Source of the DNA: Candidatus Cloacimonadota bacterium
GTDB lineage: Bacteria > Cloacimonadota > Cloacimonadia > Cloacimonadales > TCS61
Assembly: GCA_011372345.1 (NCBI GenBank)
Contig: DRTC01000493.1
Location: forward strand, 1-6,287
Direction: 5' to 3'
Length of the DNA: 6,287 bases
Part shown: positions 5,327 to 6,287 of the stretch, piece by piece
How the letters are laid out: each line of letters starts with the position of its first letter
Numbering within the stretch: position 1 is the first letter of the stretch
The notes under the pieces: generated by a model
What the model saw: the letters and a program-made list of their open reading frames with translations, nothing else
Told to the model about the DNA's origin: nothing
Databases searched by the model: none
Program-made: the position numbers and the translations under genes

Positions 5327-6287
5327 CTATCTCATCAAAATCATCTTCTTGGCAGTAACATCTCCGCCAGTACGCATTTTATAGAAATAAATTCCGCTGG
5401 AAACATTCCTGTTGTTATCGTCAGTTCCATCCCAGGTTACATGATGATCAGCAGCAGTATAGAAATCATTGGTCAAAGTCTTAACTTTCTGACCTTTCAT
5501 ATTATAAACCTCGATCCTGACATCACTGGCTTCATTCAGGGAAAAATTGATCATTGTTGAGTTAGTTCTATTATTTCCTGATAGATGGAAAGGATTAGGA
5601 TAATTCTGTGCTAATGAAGAGGTTAAGATAATATTATTATTTTCTGCAGAAACATAGCTGTCAAAATCAATATCAAGAGCAGCATATTGGAAAGTACCAC
5701 CATTATCCAGTCCTTGGGATTGGCTATGATATGAACCAAAGCTGTTATCATCGAGAAAGAATAAATGGAGTTTTCCGTGTCCATCTCCAAGATCTTCTAT
5801 ATATTCAGCAGGATAGACAAAACAAGGGATCATTTCATTTAACTGCGGAACATAATTTCCATCGCTTGTATTAGCATTCATAAAGATCGGATCAGACCAT
5901 GTTTCTCCATTATCTCTGGAAACAACAATTGCAATCTCGCTGATATCATTCCAATCTTCATATCCTTCATTTCCATCATAATTCAATTTTGCATAATTTC
6001 CATCCGTCCAGACAGCGGCTAACCAGCCATTATCAGGATTTGAAGCCATGAAATAATGGTTATAATGAAAGGCATCATCCGGTTCATAATAATAAATAGG
6101 CCAATCCATTTCCCAGAGAGGATTACCTTCAGGATCAAGTTCATCCGCAATTCCATCTTCATCAAGATCCCAGGGTCGCATCGGTAAATCATCTGCCGGA
6201 TTTGCTCCCTGCGGATAAAGATCAAAGAAACTGAATTCCTGGGTATTCAGATCAAAAATGAATTCTTTGGGATAATACATATTCGCA
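5327..6287 (-). CDS. Secreted Asp-box (BNR) protein with C-terminal sorting domain, partial
   Basis: This is the 3' part of a secreted protein. The frame stays open to the window edge (GCG AAT before the ATG at 6280), so that ATG is probably internal and the signal peptide is outside. Numbered from that Met, DLDEDGIADE (38-47) is a calcium-binding-type acidic loop like those of thrombospondin type 3 or dockerin repeats. SRDNGETW (121-128) is a canonical Asp box (SxDxGxTW), as in sialidase-like beta-propellers. The C-terminal domain (about 222-317) has SLAQNYPNPF, a FlgD-like Ig core (VRIEVYNMKGQKVKTL, VTWDGTDDNN), GIYFYKM and terminal KKMILMR, typical of type IX secretion-type sorting domains. 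One Asp box alone does not show sialidase activity, and no catalytic residues can be assigned. Any glycan- or protein-binding role is inference. Confidence 0.88.
   Translation of the reverse strand, partial: ANMYYPKEFIFDLNTQEFSFFDLYPQGANPADDLPMRPWDLDEDGIADELDPEGNPLWEMDWPIYYYEPDDAFHYNHYFMASNPDNGWLAAVWTDGNYAKLNYDGNEGYEDWNDISEIAIVVSRDNGETWSDPIFMNANTSDGNYVPQLNEMIPCFVYPAEYIEDLGDGHGKLHLFFLDDNSFGSYHSQSQGLDNGGTFQYAALDIDFDSYVSAENNNIILTSSLAQNYPNPFHLSGNNRTNSTMINFSLNEASDVRIEVYNMKGQKVKTLTNDFYTAADHHVTWDGTDDNNRNVSSGIYFYKMRTGGDVTAKKMILMR

Noticed and set aside
5143..5560. Plus-strand frames across the hairpin gap and the end of the Asp-box gene
   Set aside because: They cross strong inverted repeats and are antisense to the sorting domain, with no recognisable product.
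6019..6225. 68-codon minus-strand frame
   Set aside because: It is an out-of-frame shadow inside the Asp-box protein gene.

Overview
The window looks like chromosome of an uncultured, A+T-rich, Gram-negative-type bacterium of the FCB group. Candidatus Cloacimonadota is my best guess. This rests on protein style: a large lipoprotein with Ig-like and GATase-fold modules beside a secreted protein ending in a 'SLAQNYPNPF...GIYFYKM...KKMILMR' sorting domain. No rRNA or marker gene is present, so the placement is inference.

Layout. Positions 1-424 hold an array of short hairpins: two near-identical 172-bp direct copies, 252 bp apart, with a related module in inverted orientation between them. The second copy ends 19 bp before rarD (444-1328, +), a ten-helix EamA/DMT permease that starts at TTG. 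Positions 1329-2054 contain no convincing gene but many small palindromes, two of them terminator-like. A flavin reductase-like protein (2055-2534, +) follows, with a likely promoter just upstream. Two terminators, one per strand, separate it from a convergent 771-residue lipoprotein gene (4946-2631, -). Upstream of that lies a 380-bp gap (4947-5326) built almost wholly of inverted repeats. The window ends in the 3' part of a secreted Asp-box protein (6287-5327, -) whose N-terminus is outside.

Function. The four genes do not form one pathway. The two plus-strand genes are separate single-gene units (a permease and a flavin-binding protein). The two minus-strand genes both encode envelope or extracellular proteins, one lipid-anchored and one with a sorting domain. 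They could be cotranscribed because no canonical terminator is visible between them, but the gap is wide. I find no defence, mobile-element or biosynthetic system. The most unusual content is the non-coding hairpin repeats, especially the 5' array, where base changes between modules are compensated on both sides of the stems.
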